Source: JAHECE01 sp963780675 (GTDB lineage Bacteria; Actinomycetota; Actinomycetes; Actinomycetales; JAHECE01). From it: a stretch of 64,000 bases of DNA. The stretch spans positions 1 through 64,000 of the forward strand of contig CAWACR010000010.1 in the NCBI GenBank assembly GCA_963780675.1. Reading direction: 5' to 3'. Shown piece by piece: positions 31,221 to 40,331 of the stretch. Below the pieces are notes generated by a model that saw only the letters and a list, made by a program, of their open reading frames with translations, had not been told where the DNA came from and did no database searches. Within the stretch, counting starts at the first letter, position 1. Every line of letters starts with the position of its first letter. The translations under genes were made by a program, and so were the position numbers.

Positions 31221-31239
31221 CCCGGCACGCGAAGCCGGG
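31221..31239 (+). promoter_or_regulatory. Hairpin between the leader peptide and nirA
   Basis: CCCGGC and GCCGGG pair around a seven-base loop, 22 bases after the leader peptide stop. There is no T-run, so if it takes part in attenuation the mechanism would more likely be Rho-dependent. Confidence 0.35.
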
Positions 31240-31298
31240 TCCTCGCCTCCCCACGGTCTCCCCGCGCTTCGTGTGTCCCTGCCCCCGCGAGGACCACC

Positions 31299-33068
31299 AT
31301 GACCAGCCCGAGCAGCACCGACGCCCCGGCCTCGCTGCCGGCGTCCGCGCCGTCGGCCGCCACCGCGCGACCGACGCGGCCCGCTCGCGCCGGCGGCGCC
31401 CGTCCCGGCGCCGCGCGCAGCAACGGGCAGTGGGCGGTCGACGGGACCGCACCGCTGAACCACAACGAGGAGTTCAAGCAGGCCGACGGCGGCCTCAACG
31501 TGCGGCAGCGGATCGAGGAGGTCTACTCCCGCGAGGGCTTCGACTCGATCTCCGGGGACGACCTCCACGGCCGGTTCCGCTGGTGGGGCCTCTACACCCA
31601 GCGCAAGCCCGGGATCGACGGCGGCAAGACCGCCACGCTCGAGCCGCACGAGCTCGAGGACCGCTACTTCATGCTCCGGGTGCGCATCGACGGCGGCGCC
31701 CTGACCACGGAGCAGCTCCGGGTCATCGCGGGCATCTCCCGCGACTTCGGCCGGGACACCGCGGACATCACCGACCGGCAGAACATCCAGCTGCACTGGA
31801 TCGAGGTCGAGTCCGTCCCCGAGATCTGGCGCCGGCTCGAGGCCGTGGGCCTGTCCACGACCGAGGCGTGCGGCGACACCCCGCGGGTGGTCCTCGGCAG
31901 CCCCGTCGCGGGCATCGCGGCGGACGAGATCCTCGACGCCACGCCCGCGATCGCGGCGATCACCGGCCGGTACGTCGGCGACCCGCAGTTCGCGAACCTC
32001 CCCCGCAAGTTCAAGACCGCGGTCACCGGCCACCCGAGCCAGGACGTGGTCCACGAGATCAACGACGTCTCGTTCGTCGGCGTGCGGCACCCGGACCTCG
32101 GGCCGGGCTACGACGTCTGGGTCGGCGGCGGCCTCAGCACCTCCGCGCACCTCGCCGTCCGGCTGGGCGCCTTCGTGACCGAGGCGGAGGTGCCCGAGGT
32201 GTGGGCCGGCGTCATCGGCATCTTCCGCGACTACGGCTACCGCCGCCTGCGCAACCGGGCCCGCCTGAAGTACCTCGTGGCGGACTGGGGCGCCGAGAAG
32301 TTCCGGCAGGTCCTCGAGACCGAGTACCTGCACCGCGCCCTCACCGACGGGCCGCCCCCGCCCCCGCCCATGGGCCCGGGCGACCACGTCGGCGTCCACG
32401 CGCAGAAGGACGGCCGGTTCTACATCGGCGCGGCACCCACCGTGGGCCGGGTCTCGGGCGCCGTGCTCGAGGGCGTCGCCGACCTCGCCGAAGGAGCCGG
32501 GTCGCACCGCGTCCGCCTGACCCCGCTGCAGAAGCTGCTCGTGCTGGACGTGCCCGCCGACGCCGTCGACGCCGTGGTCGCGGGCCTCGAGGGCCTCGGC
32601 CTCAGCGCCCGGCCCAGCCCGTTCCGCCGCCACACGATCGCCTGCACGGGCATCGAGTACTGCAAGCTCGCCATCGTCGAGACGAAGGCGACCGCCGCGA
32701 GCGCGATCGCCGAGCTCGAGCGCCGCCTGGCCGGCGTCGCCCTCGACACCCCGATCACCCTGCACGTCAACGGGTGCCCCAACTCGTGCGCACGGATCCA
32801 GACGGCGGACATCGGCCTCAAGGGCCAGCTGCTCCCGACCGACGACGGCGGCCAGGAGCCGGGCTTCCAGGTGCACCTGGGCGGCGGGCTGGCCTCGGCG
32901 GACCGTGCGGAGCCGGGCCTCGGCCGGACGGTCCGTGGCCTCAAGGTGACCGCGACCGACCTCCCCGACTACGTCGAGCGCGTCGTGCGCCGCTACCTCG
33001 CCGAGCGCTCCGCCGGCGAGACCTTCGCGACCTGGGCGCACCGCGCCGAGGAAGGAGCCCTGCGATGA
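31299..33068 (+). CDS. nirA: Ferredoxin-dependent sulfite reductase
   Basis: 589 residues; reduces sulfite to sulfide with six electrons from ferredoxin, in the cytoplasm. Two nitrite/sulfite reductase half-domains are seen, and the four ligands of the [4Fe-4S]-siroheme site are in CTGIEYC (about 450) and NGCPNSC (about 489). The YTQRKPG loop near residue 109 and the later ACGDTPR are where the Tyr-Cys crosslink of the M. tuberculosis enzyme occurs, so I prefer sulfite over nitrite as substrate. The first 45 residues are Ala/Pro/Arg-rich. ATG preceded by GAGGA; its TGA overlaps cysH. Confidence 0.92.
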   Translation: MTSPSSTDAPASLPASAPSAATARPTRPARAGGARPGAARSNGQWAVDGTAPLNHNEEFKQADGGLNVRQRIEEVYSREGFDSISGDDLHGRFRWWGLYTQRKPGIDGGKTATLEPHELEDRYFMLRVRIDGGALTTEQLRVIAGISRDFGRDTADITDRQNIQLHWIEVESVPEIWRRLEAVGLSTTEACGDTPRVVLGSPVAGIAADEILDATPAIAAITGRYVGDPQFANLPRKFKTAVTGHPSQDVVHEINDVSFVGVRHPDLGPGYDVWVGGGLSTSAHLAVRLGAFVTEAEVPEVWAGVIGIFRDYGYRRLRNRARLKYLVADWGAEKFRQVLETEYLHRALTDGPPPPPPMGPGDHVGVHAQKDGRFYIGAAPTVGRVSGAVLEGVADLAEGAGSHRVRLTPLQKLLVLDVPADAVDAVVAGLEGLGLSARPSPFRRHTIACTGIEYCKLAIVETKATAASAIAELERRLAGVALDTPITLHVNGCPNSCARIQTADIGLKGQLLPTDDGGQEPGFQVHLGGGLASADRAEPGLGRTVRGLKVTATDLPDYVERVVRRYLAERSAGETFATWAHRAEEGALR

Positions 33069-33802
33069 GCACCGAGACGCCCGAGGCGAGCACGGCTCCC
33101 CGGCCGGCGCGCCGCAGCAGCGAGGAGCTCCGGGACGTCGTCGAGCGCGCGGCCCCCGGCCTGTCCCGGGCGAGCACCGACGAGGTGCTCGCCTGGGCCG
33201 CCGAGGAGTTCGGCCTGCGCATGGCCGTCGCGTGCAGCATGGCCGACGCCGTGCTGCCCCACCTGGTCTCGCAGCACGTCCCCGGCGTCGACGTGCTCTT
33301 CCTCGACACGGGCTACCACTTCCCCGAGACGCTCGGGACGCGGGACGCCGTCGAGGCGACCCTGCCGGTGCGGATCGTCGACGTGCGGCCGATCCTGTCC
33401 GTCGCGGAGCAGGACGCGACGTACGGCACGGACCTCTTCAGCAGCGACCCGACCGCATGCTGCCGCATGCGCAAGGTCGAGCCGCTGGCCGAGCAGCTCA
33501 TCGGCTACGAGGCCTGGGTCACGGGCGTGCGGCGCGAGGAGTCGCCGACGCGCACCGACACGCCGCTGGTGGGCTGGGACCACACGCACAGCCTCGTGAA
33601 GATCAACCCGATCGCGACGTGGACCTTCGACGACCTCGTCGACTACGCCCACACCCACGGGGTGCTGGTCAACCCGCTCCTGGAGGACGGGTACCCGTCC
33701 ATCGGGTGCGCCCCGTGCACGCGACGCGTCGCGCCGGGCCAGGACCTCCGCTCCGGCCGCTGGGCGGGGTTCTCCAAGGTCGAGTGCGGGATCCACCTGT
33801 GA
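33065..33802 (+). CDS. cysH: Phosphoadenylyl/adenylyl-sulfate reductase, iron-sulfur type
   Basis: 245 residues. The four cluster cysteines are present (TACCRMRKVEPL and IGCAPCTRR), so this is the [4Fe-4S] form that usually reduces APS. The catalytic Cys is in the C-terminal KVECGIHL. The PAPS-reductase fold begins with MAVACSMADAVLPHL in place of the usual SGG loop. No cysC is present in the operon, consistent with direct APS reduction. ATGA overlap with nirA. Confidence 0.95.
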   Translation: MSTETPEASTAPRPARRSSEELRDVVERAAPGLSRASTDEVLAWAAEEFGLRMAVACSMADAVLPHLVSQHVPGVDVLFLDTGYHFPETLGTRDAVEATLPVRIVDVRPILSVAEQDATYGTDLFSSDPTACCRMRKVEPLAEQLIGYEAWVTGVRREESPTRTDTPLVGWDHTHSLVKINPIATWTFDDLVDYAHTHGVLVNPLLEDGYPSIGCAPCTRRVAPGQDLRSGRWAGFSKVECGIHL

Positions 33803-34840
33803 CCACCACCGAGGCGACGACCAACCCGACGACCACCCGGGCGACGAGGCGTTCGACCACCCGGGCGACGAGGAACGAGGAGACGGAGCGAACCGTGCCG
33901 GTCACGCAGGACGGGGCGACGGCGTCGCCCATCACGCGCCAGGAGCGCCGCCTCACGCAGCTCGAGGCCCTCGAGAGCGAGGCGATCCACATCATCCGCG
34001 AGGTGGTGGCGGAGTTCGAGCGGCCGGTGCTGCTCTTCAGCGGCGGCAAGGACTCGGTGGTCATGCTGCACCTCGCGGCGAAGGCGTTCTGGCCGGCGCC
34101 GGTGCCCTTCCCCGTGCTGCACGTGGACACGGGCCACAACTTCCCCGAGGTCATCGCCTACCGGGACGCCACGGTCGAGCGGCTGGGCCTGCGGCTCGTC
34201 GTCGCCCACGTCCAGGACTACATCGACGACGGCCGCCTGCGCGAGCGCGCCGACGGCACCCGCAACCCGCTGCAGACCCAGCCGCTCCTGGACGCGATCG
34301 CCGCGGGCCGGTTCGACGCCGTCTTCGGCGGCGGCCGGCGGGACGAGGAGAAGGCGCGCGCCAAGGAGCGGGTGCTCAGCCTGCGCGACTAGTTCGGCCA
34401 GTGGGACCCCCGCAACCAGCGGCCCGAGCTGTGGAACCTCTACAACGGCCGCCACCGCCCCGGCGAGCACGTGCGCGCCTTCCCCCTGAGCAACTGGACC
34501 GAGCTCGACGTCTGGCAGTACATCGCGCGCCGAGCAGATCGAGCTGCCGTCGCTGTACTACGCGCACGAACGGGCGGTCTATCCCCGCGACGGGATGTTG
34601 CTGGCCGACACCCCGTACTCGCCACCGCGCGAGGGCGAGGAGGTCGGCGTGCGGACCGTGCGCTACCGGACGGTCGGCGACATGTCCTGCACCGGCGCCG
34701 TCGAGAGCGACGCCCGCACCGTGGACGACGTCGTGCGCGAGGTCGCCGCGAGCCGGCTCACCGAGCGCGGCGCGACCCGCGCGGACGACCGCCTGTCCGA
34801 GGCAGCCATGGAGGATCGCAAGAAGGAGGGGTACTTCTGA
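33799..34840 (+). CDS. cysD: Sulfate adenylyltransferase subunit 2 (internal stop and frame break)
   Basis: Makes APS from ATP and sulfate together with CysN. The ATP pyrophosphatase loop FSGGKDSVVML is intact, as are HVDTGHNFPEVI and FGGGRRDEEKARAKER. At 34390-34392 TAG replaces the conserved GAG (Glu) of SLRDEFGQWDPR, and near 34530 one extra base separates QYIAR from EQIELP; the rest reads to KKEGYF. Starts at GTG 33799, overlapping the cysH stop; the first 45 residues are Thr/Arg-rich and a later GTG (33895) is possible. Both defects are probably sequence errors, since the downstream pathway genes are intact. Confidence 0.92.
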
Positions 34841-36178
34841 TGGGCACCCAGGACACCGATCCGCGTCCCTCGGGCACGCTGCTCCGCCTCGCCACCGCCG
34901 GCTCCGTCGACGACGGCAAGTCCACCCTGGTGGGCCGGCTCCTGCTACGACACCAAGTCGATCCTCACCGACCAGCTCGACGCCGTCGAGCGCGTCTCCC
35001 GAGACCGCGGGCTCGACACGGCCGACCTCGCCCTGCTCACCGACGGCCTGCGCGCCGAGCGCGAGCAGGGCATCACGATCGACGTCGCCTACCGCTACTT
35101 CGCGACGGCGCGGCGCTCGCTTCATCCTCGCCGACTGCCCCGGGCACGTGCAGTACACCCGCAACACGGTGACGGGCGCGAGCACGGCGGACGCCGTCGT
35201 CCTGCTCGTCGACGCGCGCAAGGGGGTGCTCGAGCAGACCCGGCGGCACCTCGCCGTCGCCTCGCTGCTGCGCGTGGCGCACGTGATCGTCGCGGTGAAC
35301 AAGATCGACCTGGTCGACTTCGACGCCGACGTCTTCGCGCGGGTCGCCTCCCAGGTCGGGGAGGCGGCCGCCGCCCTGGGGCTGCCCGACGTGCGGACCG
35401 TCCCCGTCTCGGCGCTCCTCGGCGACAACATCGTGGACCGCTCGGAGCGCACCCCCTGGTACACCGGACCGAGCCTCCTCGAGCTCCTCGAGGAGCTGCC
35501 CGCGGCCGACGACCCGTCCTCGGAGGCGTTCCGGTTCCCGGTCCAGGTGGTCGTCCGGCCCCAGGGCGCGGCCCGTGACCCCCGCTACCTCGACTACCGC
35601 GGCTACGCCGGGCAGGTCGCCTCCGGCGTCGTCCGCGTGGGCGACCCCGTGGTGGTCCTGCCCTCGGGGCGCACGACGACGATCGCCGGCATCGACACCG
35701 CCGACGGCGAGCTGGACGAGGCCTTCGCGCCGCAGTCCGTCACCCTGCGCCTGGCGGACGACGTCGACGTCGCCCGCGGCGACCTGGTCGCGGGCCTCGA
35801 GGACGCCCCCTGCCCACCCAGGAGATCGAGGGCACCGTCTGCTGGCTCGCCGAGGGCGAGCTCCGCCCCGGGGCCCGGCTCCTGCTCAAGCACACGACCC
35901 GGACGGTCCAGGCCATCGTGCGCGACGTCGTCGGGCGCCTCGACCTGGACTCGGCGGAGCTGGCGCCGGCGGAGTCGCTGGGCCTCAACGACATCGGACG
36001 GGTCGAGATCCGCCTCGCCTCCCCGGTGGTCGCCGAGCAGTACGCGACGTCGCGGCGCACGGGCTCGTTCCTGCTCATCGACCCGCACGACGGGCGCACG
36101 CTCGCGGCCGGGATGGTCGGCGACGCGCTCGCCGAGGCCCGCCACCCCGAGCAGCGGCCGCTGCAGTACGCGATCTGA
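34840..36178 (+). CDS. cysN: Sulfate adenylyltransferase subunit 1, GTPase (frame-broken)
   Basis: Translation-factor GTPase that drives APS formation by CysD. G1 is AGSVDDGKSTL (about residue 20), G3 DCPGHVQYTRN, G4 NKIDLVD. Domain II (GYAGQVASGVVRVGDPVVVLPSG) and domain III (EQYATSRRTGSFLLIDP) follow. Frame changes: an extra base near 34,945 and near 35,120, and a missing C in a C-run near 35,810. These give a net +1, matching the span length. About 445 residues, so no fused CysC kinase. The ATG overlaps the cysD stop by one base. Confidence 0.93.
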
Positions 36179-36186
36179 GACGCCCG

Positions 36187-37260
36187 ATGCCCGCGTTCAC
36201 CTGGCGACGCTCGCTCGCCGTCGTCGTGGCCGCGCTCGCGGCCGGGCTGACCGGCTGCGCGCCCGCGGTGAGCGGGGCGGCGGGCGTCACGGACGCCGGG
36301 CCCGCCGAGGAGGTCCGGCTCGGCTACTTCGCGACGGTGACCCACGCTCCGGCCCTGGTGGGCGTGGCGCGCGGGACCTTCGAGGAGGCACTCGGTGCGA
36401 CCGACCTGTCCACCCAGGTCTTCTCCGCGGGCCCCGCCGCGATCGAGGCGCTCAACGCCGGGGCGATCGACGCCGCGTTCGTCGGGCCGAACCCGGCGAT
36501 CAACGGCTTCGTCGCCTCCGACGGCGAGGCGTTGCGCATCGTGGCCGGATCCACCTCGGGCGGGGCGCAACTCGTGGTCCGGCCGGGGATCGACGAGCCC
36601 GCCGACCTGGTGGGGACGACGCTCGCGACGCCGCAACTGGGCGGGACGCAAGACGTGGCCCTGCGCTCCTGGCTCGCGGACGAGGGCCTGGAGGCCACGC
36701 TGCGCGGCGACGGCGAGGTGAGGATCACGCCCACCGAGAACGCCCTCACCCTCCAGCTCTTCCGCGACGGCACGATCGACGGCGCGTGGGTACCGGAGCC
36801 GTGGGCCTCGCGGCTGGTGGTCGAGGCCGGCGCCGAGGTGCTGGTCGACGAACGCGACCTCTGGCCCGGCGGGGCGTTCCCGACCACCCAGCTGATCGTC
36901 TCCACGCGCTTCCTGGCCGCTCACCCCGAGACGGTCGAGGCACTCGTGCGCGGCACGGTGGAGTCGGTCGACTGGATGACCGCCCACCCCGAGGAGGCGG
37001 CGGCCCTCGTCGACACGCAGGTCGAGGAGCTCACGGGCCGGGCGTTGGGCGACGCCGTCCTCGACCGGGCGCTGGGCGGCGTGACGTTCACGCCGGACCC
37101 CCTCGCGGTGGCCCTCGACGACCTCCTGGAGCACGGCATCCGCGTGGGCACGGCCCCCGACGCCTCCCTCGAGGGCATCTACGACCTGCGCCTGCTCAAC
37201 GCCGTCCTCGCCGAGCGGGGCCAGGCCCCCGTGAGCGCCGCCGGGCTCGGGCTCGAGTGA
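36187..37260 (+). CDS. ABC transporter substrate-binding lipoprotein, SsuA/TauA-like
   Basis: 357 residues. The signal ends in the lipobox LTGC (Cys near residue 22), so it is predicted to be a membrane-anchored lipoprotein. The NMT1/SsuA-type fold is shown by VRLGYFATVTHAPALVGVA, INGFVASDGEALRIVAGS, GTTLATPQLGGTQD and DGAWVPEPWASRLV. Relatives bind sulfonates, nitrate or thiamine precursors. Its place eight bases after cysN suggests a sulfur anion, possibly sulfate itself. No sulfonate monooxygenase gene is present nearby. Confidence 0.87.
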   Translation: MPAFTWRRSLAVVVAALAAGLTGCAPAVSGAAGVTDAGPAEEVRLGYFATVTHAPALVGVARGTFEEALGATDLSTQVFSAGPAAIEALNAGAIDAAFVGPNPAINGFVASDGEALRIVAGSTSGGAQLVVRPGIDEPADLVGTTLATPQLGGTQDVALRSWLADEGLEATLRGDGEVRITPTENALTLQLFRDGTIDGAWVPEPWASRLVVEAGAEVLVDERDLWPGGAFPTTQLIVSTRFLAAHPETVEALVRGTVESVDWMTAHPEEAAALVDTQVEELTGRALGDAVLDRALGGVTFTPDPLAVALDDLLEHGIRVGTAPDASLEGIYDLRLLNAVLAERGQAPVSAAGLGLE

Positions 37261-37304
37261 CGGGGGCACGGGCAGTCGTGACCGACTCAGGAGGAGGACC
37301 GAGG

Positions 37305-38153
37305 ATGACGACGACGGCGCCCACCGGCCCCACAGCGGACCTCACCGGCGCCGGGGCCGAGGCCGAGGCCGAGGCGCGAGCCGCGGAGGCCGCTGCCGGC
37401 CCCGGCGCGACGGCCGCGACCGCCGTCCGGCTGACGGGGGTCGGCAAGCGGTTCGGCGCCGACGGCCCCGCCGTGCTGGAGGGGATCGATCTGACGATCA
37501 GGCACGGTGAGTTCGTCTGCCTCCTGGGGGCGTCCGGGTGCGGGAAGTCCACCCTGCTCAACCTGATCGCGGGCCTTCAGGAACCGACAACCGGGTCCGT
37601 CGACGTCGCACCGCCCGGTGCGGCGCTGATGTTCCAGGAGTCCGCGCTGTTCCCGTGGCTGACGGCGCGGGGGAACGTCGAGCTCGCCCTGCGGTTGCGG
37701 GGGGTGCCGCGAGGGCGGCGGCGGGAGCGGGCGGGCGAGCTGCTCGACGTCGTGCGCCTGTCCGGGGCCGGCGACAAGCGCGTCCACGAGCTGTCGGGGG
37801 GCATGCGGCAGCGCGTGGCCCTGGCGCGGTCGCTGGCCCAGGAGCGCGACGTCCTGCTCATGGACGAGCCCTTCGCCGCGCTCGATGCGATCACCCGCGA
37901 CCTCCTCCACGACGAGCTCGAGCGGATCTGGCGCGAGACCGGGCGGACCGTCGTGTTCGTCACCCACAACGTCCGCGAGGCCGTCCGCCTCGGCCAGCGC
38001 GTGCTGCTGATGTCTTCCCGCCCGGGCCGGATCGTGCGCGAGTGGCAGGTCACGGTGGCCGGCGAGCGGCGCATCGAGGCCCCCGACGTCTCCCGGCTGT
38101 CCGTCGAGATCACCGACCACCTCCGCGAGGAGATCCGCCGCCATGCCCACTGA
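37305..38153 (+). CDS. ABC transporter ATP-binding protein, SsuB/TauB-like
   Basis: 282 residues. Walker A GASGCGKST (about 75-83), ABC signature ELSGGMRQRVALARS, Walker B VLLMDEPFAALD and the switch VFVTHNVREAV are all canonical. The first 40 residues are Ala/Glu-rich and outside the domain. A strong ribosome site, AGGAGGAGG, precedes the ATG, the best in this operon. It powers import with the preceding lipoprotein and the following permease. Confidence 0.92.
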   Translation: MTTTAPTGPTADLTGAGAEAEAEARAAEAAAGPGATAATAVRLTGVGKRFGADGPAVLEGIDLTIRHGEFVCLLGASGCGKSTLLNLIAGLQEPTTGSVDVAPPGAALMFQESALFPWLTARGNVELALRLRGVPRGRRRERAGELLDVVRLSGAGDKRVHELSGGMRQRVALARSLAQERDVLLMDEPFAALDAITRDLLHDELERIWRETGRTVVFVTHNVREAVRLGQRVLLMSSRPGRIVREWQVTVAGERRIEAPDVSRLSVEITDHLREEIRRHAH

Positions 38154-39072
38154 GGCTCCGTACCCCCAGGCGGCCGGCGCCGTCGGCACGACCACGGCGC
38201 GCTCGGCCGAGCCCGTGGACACACGCGAGCTCGAGGCCGGCCTCGACGCGCTGCAGACCCAGCGCCCCGCCCCCACCCGCGGCAGGCGCCGGGGCCGCGC
38301 GGTGCTGGGACCGCTCATCGCCGTCGCCGTCTTCCTGCTCGCGTGGCAGGTCTTCGTCTGGCTGGACCTCAAGCCCGCCTACGTCGTGCCGGGACCGGCC
38401 GACGTCGCCGCGGCGTTCGCCGCGCTCTGGCAGCGCGGCGACGCCCAGGTGGCCATCCTCACGAGCCTCGAGCGCGGCATCGTCGGCTTCGTCGTGGCCG
38501 TCCTGATCGGGACGCCGCTCGGCTTCCTCGTCGCCAGCGTGCCCTGGGTGCGCACCGCGTTCGGCCCGATCATCACCGGCCTCCAGGTCCTCCCCTCGGT
38601 CGCCTGGGTGCCGGCGGCGATCATCTGGTTCGGGCTGTCAGAGGCCACCGTGTACTTCGTCATCCTCATGGGCGCCGTGCCGTCGGTCATCAACGGGCTC
38701 GTCGCCGGCGTCGACCACGTCCCGCCGCTCTTCCGGGGCGTCGGGCGGGTGCTCGGCGCCGGGCCGGTCCAGCTGGTGCGCTGGGTGATCCTGCCGGCTG
38801 CGCTGCCTGCGTACCTCGCGGGTCTGCGGCAGGGCTGGGCGTTCTCGTGGCGCTCGCTCATGGCCGCCGAGATCATCGCCGTCGGCGGGACGATCGGCTT
38901 CGGCCTCGGCTCCCTGCTCCAGCAGGGCCGCGAGCTGCAGGCGATGAGCACCGTCATCGCGGCGATCCTGCTCATCCTCGCCGTGGGTGTCGCTGTCGAG
39001 CTGGCCTTCTTCGCCCCGATCGAGCGCCGGCTCCTGCGCCTGCGCGGCCTTCGGCCCGACGCCGCCCGCTGA
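38143..39072 (+). CDS. ABC transporter permease, SsuC/TauC-like
   Basis: 309 residues with a cytoplasmic N-terminal extension of about 55 residues and about six membrane segments, the first being GPLIAVAVFLLAWQVFVWL. The cytoplasmic EAA loop is represented by GVGRVLGAGPVQLVRWVILPAALP. Belongs to the BPD-transporter inner membrane family. It overlaps the ATP-binding gene by 11 bases. Confidence 0.92.
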   Translation: MPTEAPYPQAAGAVGTTTARSAEPVDTRELEAGLDALQTQRPAPTRGRRRGRAVLGPLIAVAVFLLAWQVFVWLDLKPAYVVPGPADVAAAFAALWQRGDAQVAILTSLERGIVGFVVAVLIGTPLGFLVASVPWVRTAFGPIITGLQVLPSVAWVPAAIIWFGLSEATVYFVILMGAVPSVINGLVAGVDHVPPLFRGVGRVLGAGPVQLVRWVILPAALPAYLAGLRQGWAFSWRSLMAAEIIAVGGTIGFGLGSLLQQGRELQAMSTVIAAILLILAVGVAVELAFFAPIERRLLRLRGLRPDAAR

Positions 39073-39088
39073 CCGGGACGATGGCTCC

Positions 39089-40318
39089 ATGACCCCGGCT
39101 CCCACGTTCCCGCTGACGCTCCGGGTCGCCGGACGGCGCGTCGTCGTCGTCGGCGGTGGCCACGTGGCGACCCGGCGCGCGCTGGCCCTCGTCGCGGCGG
39201 GGGCGGACGTCGTCGTCGTGGCGCCCGCTGCCGGGCCGGACGTGCAGGAGGCGTCCGCGGACGGGCGGCTGACGTGGCTCGTGCGCGGGTACGCGCCCGG
39301 GGACCTCGACGGCGCGTGGCTCGTCGTCACCGCGACCGGGAACAGGGCGGTGGACGACGCCGTCCTCGCGGACGCCGACGCCCGGCAGACCTGGTGCGTC
39401 AAGGGCGGCGACCCCGAGGCCGCATCCGCGTGGGTGCCGGCCGTCGCGCGGGTGGACGACGTGCTCGTGGCCGTCACGGCGGGGCGGGACCCGCGGCGGG
39501 CGGGGCGCCTGCGCGACGGGGTGGCGGCCGCGCTGGAGGCCGGTGACCTCCCCCTGCGGCGGCAGCGGAGGGATGGGGCGGGCGACGAGGGCGCGGTTGC
39601 GGGGCGCGGCGCCGTCGCCCTGGTCGGCGGTGGGCCGGGCGATCCGGGGCTGATCACGACGCGGGGGCGACGGCTCCTCGCGGAGGCGGACGTCGTCGTC
39701 GTCGACCGGCTCGCGCCCCGCGGCCTGCTCGCGGACCTGGACGAGGGCGTGCTGGTGCTCGACGTCGGCAAGACGCCCGAGCACCACCCCGTGCCGCAGG
39801 ACGCGATCAACGCCCTGCTCGTGGAGCACGCGCTCGCGGGGCGGCGCGTGGTGCGGCTCAAGGGCGGGGACCCCTACGTGTTCGGGCGCGGGGGCGAGGA
39901 GCTCGAGGCGTGCGAGCGGGCCGGCGTGCCGGTCGAGGTGGTCCCCGGGGTGACCAGCGCGATCGCGGTGCCCGCGGCGGCCGGGATCCCGGTGACGCAC
40001 CGTGGGCTCTCCCGCGGGTTCACGGTGCTGACGGCGCACGAGGAGATCGGAGCGGTGCCGCCCGACCCGGCCCACACGGTGGTGCTGCTCATGGGCGTGA
40101 GCCGGCTGGCGGCCACGTGCGCGGCGCTCGTGGCCGCGGGGCGCCCCGCCTCGACACCGGTGGCGGTGGTCGAGGACGGGTTCGGCCCGGGGCAGCGAGT
40201 CACGGTGGGGACGCTCGCGACGATCGCGGAGCGCGCCGAGGCGGTGGGGGTCCGCCCGCCCGCGGTCACGGTGATCGGCGACGTGGTGACGCTCTCCCCC
40301 GCGTGGACGGGCCGCTAG
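39089..40318 (+). CDS. cysG: Siroheme synthase (bifunctional dehydrogenase / uroporphyrinogen-III C-methyltransferase)
   Basis: 409 residues. The N-terminal Rossmann domain (RRVVVVGGGHVATRRAL, residues about 15-32) is the precorrin-2 dehydrogenase type; the tetrapyrrole methylase domain starts near 170 (VALVGGGPGDPGLIT) and contains VLDVGKTPEHHPVPQ, VVRLKGGDPYVFGRGGEE and VEVVPGVTSAI. The region between is short, so the CysG dimerisation domain is reduced. It makes the siroheme needed by NirA, which explains its place at the end of the operon. Confidence 0.92.
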   Translation: MTPAPTFPLTLRVAGRRVVVVGGGHVATRRALALVAAGADVVVVAPAAGPDVQEASADGRLTWLVRGYAPGDLDGAWLVVTATGNRAVDDAVLADADARQTWCVKGGDPEAASAWVPAVARVDDVLVAVTAGRDPRRAGRLRDGVAAALEAGDLPLRRQRRDGAGDEGAVAGRGAVALVGGGPGDPGLITTRGRRLLAEADVVVVDRLAPRGLLADLDEGVLVLDVGKTPEHHPVPQDAINALLVEHALAGRRVVRLKGGDPYVFGRGGEELEACERAGVPVEVVPGVTSAIAVPAAAGIPVTHRGLSRGFTVLTAHEEIGAVPPDPAHTVVLLMGVSRLAATCAALVAAGRPASTPVAVVEDGFGPGQRVTVGTLATIAERAEAVGVRPPAVTVIGDVVTLSPAWTGR

Positions 40319-40331
40319 CGCGGGCCGCGGG

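Noticed and set aside
34390..34392. Readthrough or selenocysteine at the cysD TAG
   Set aside because: TAG is not the selenocysteine codon, the family has Glu there, and no recoding signal is seen; a base error next to other errors is more likely.
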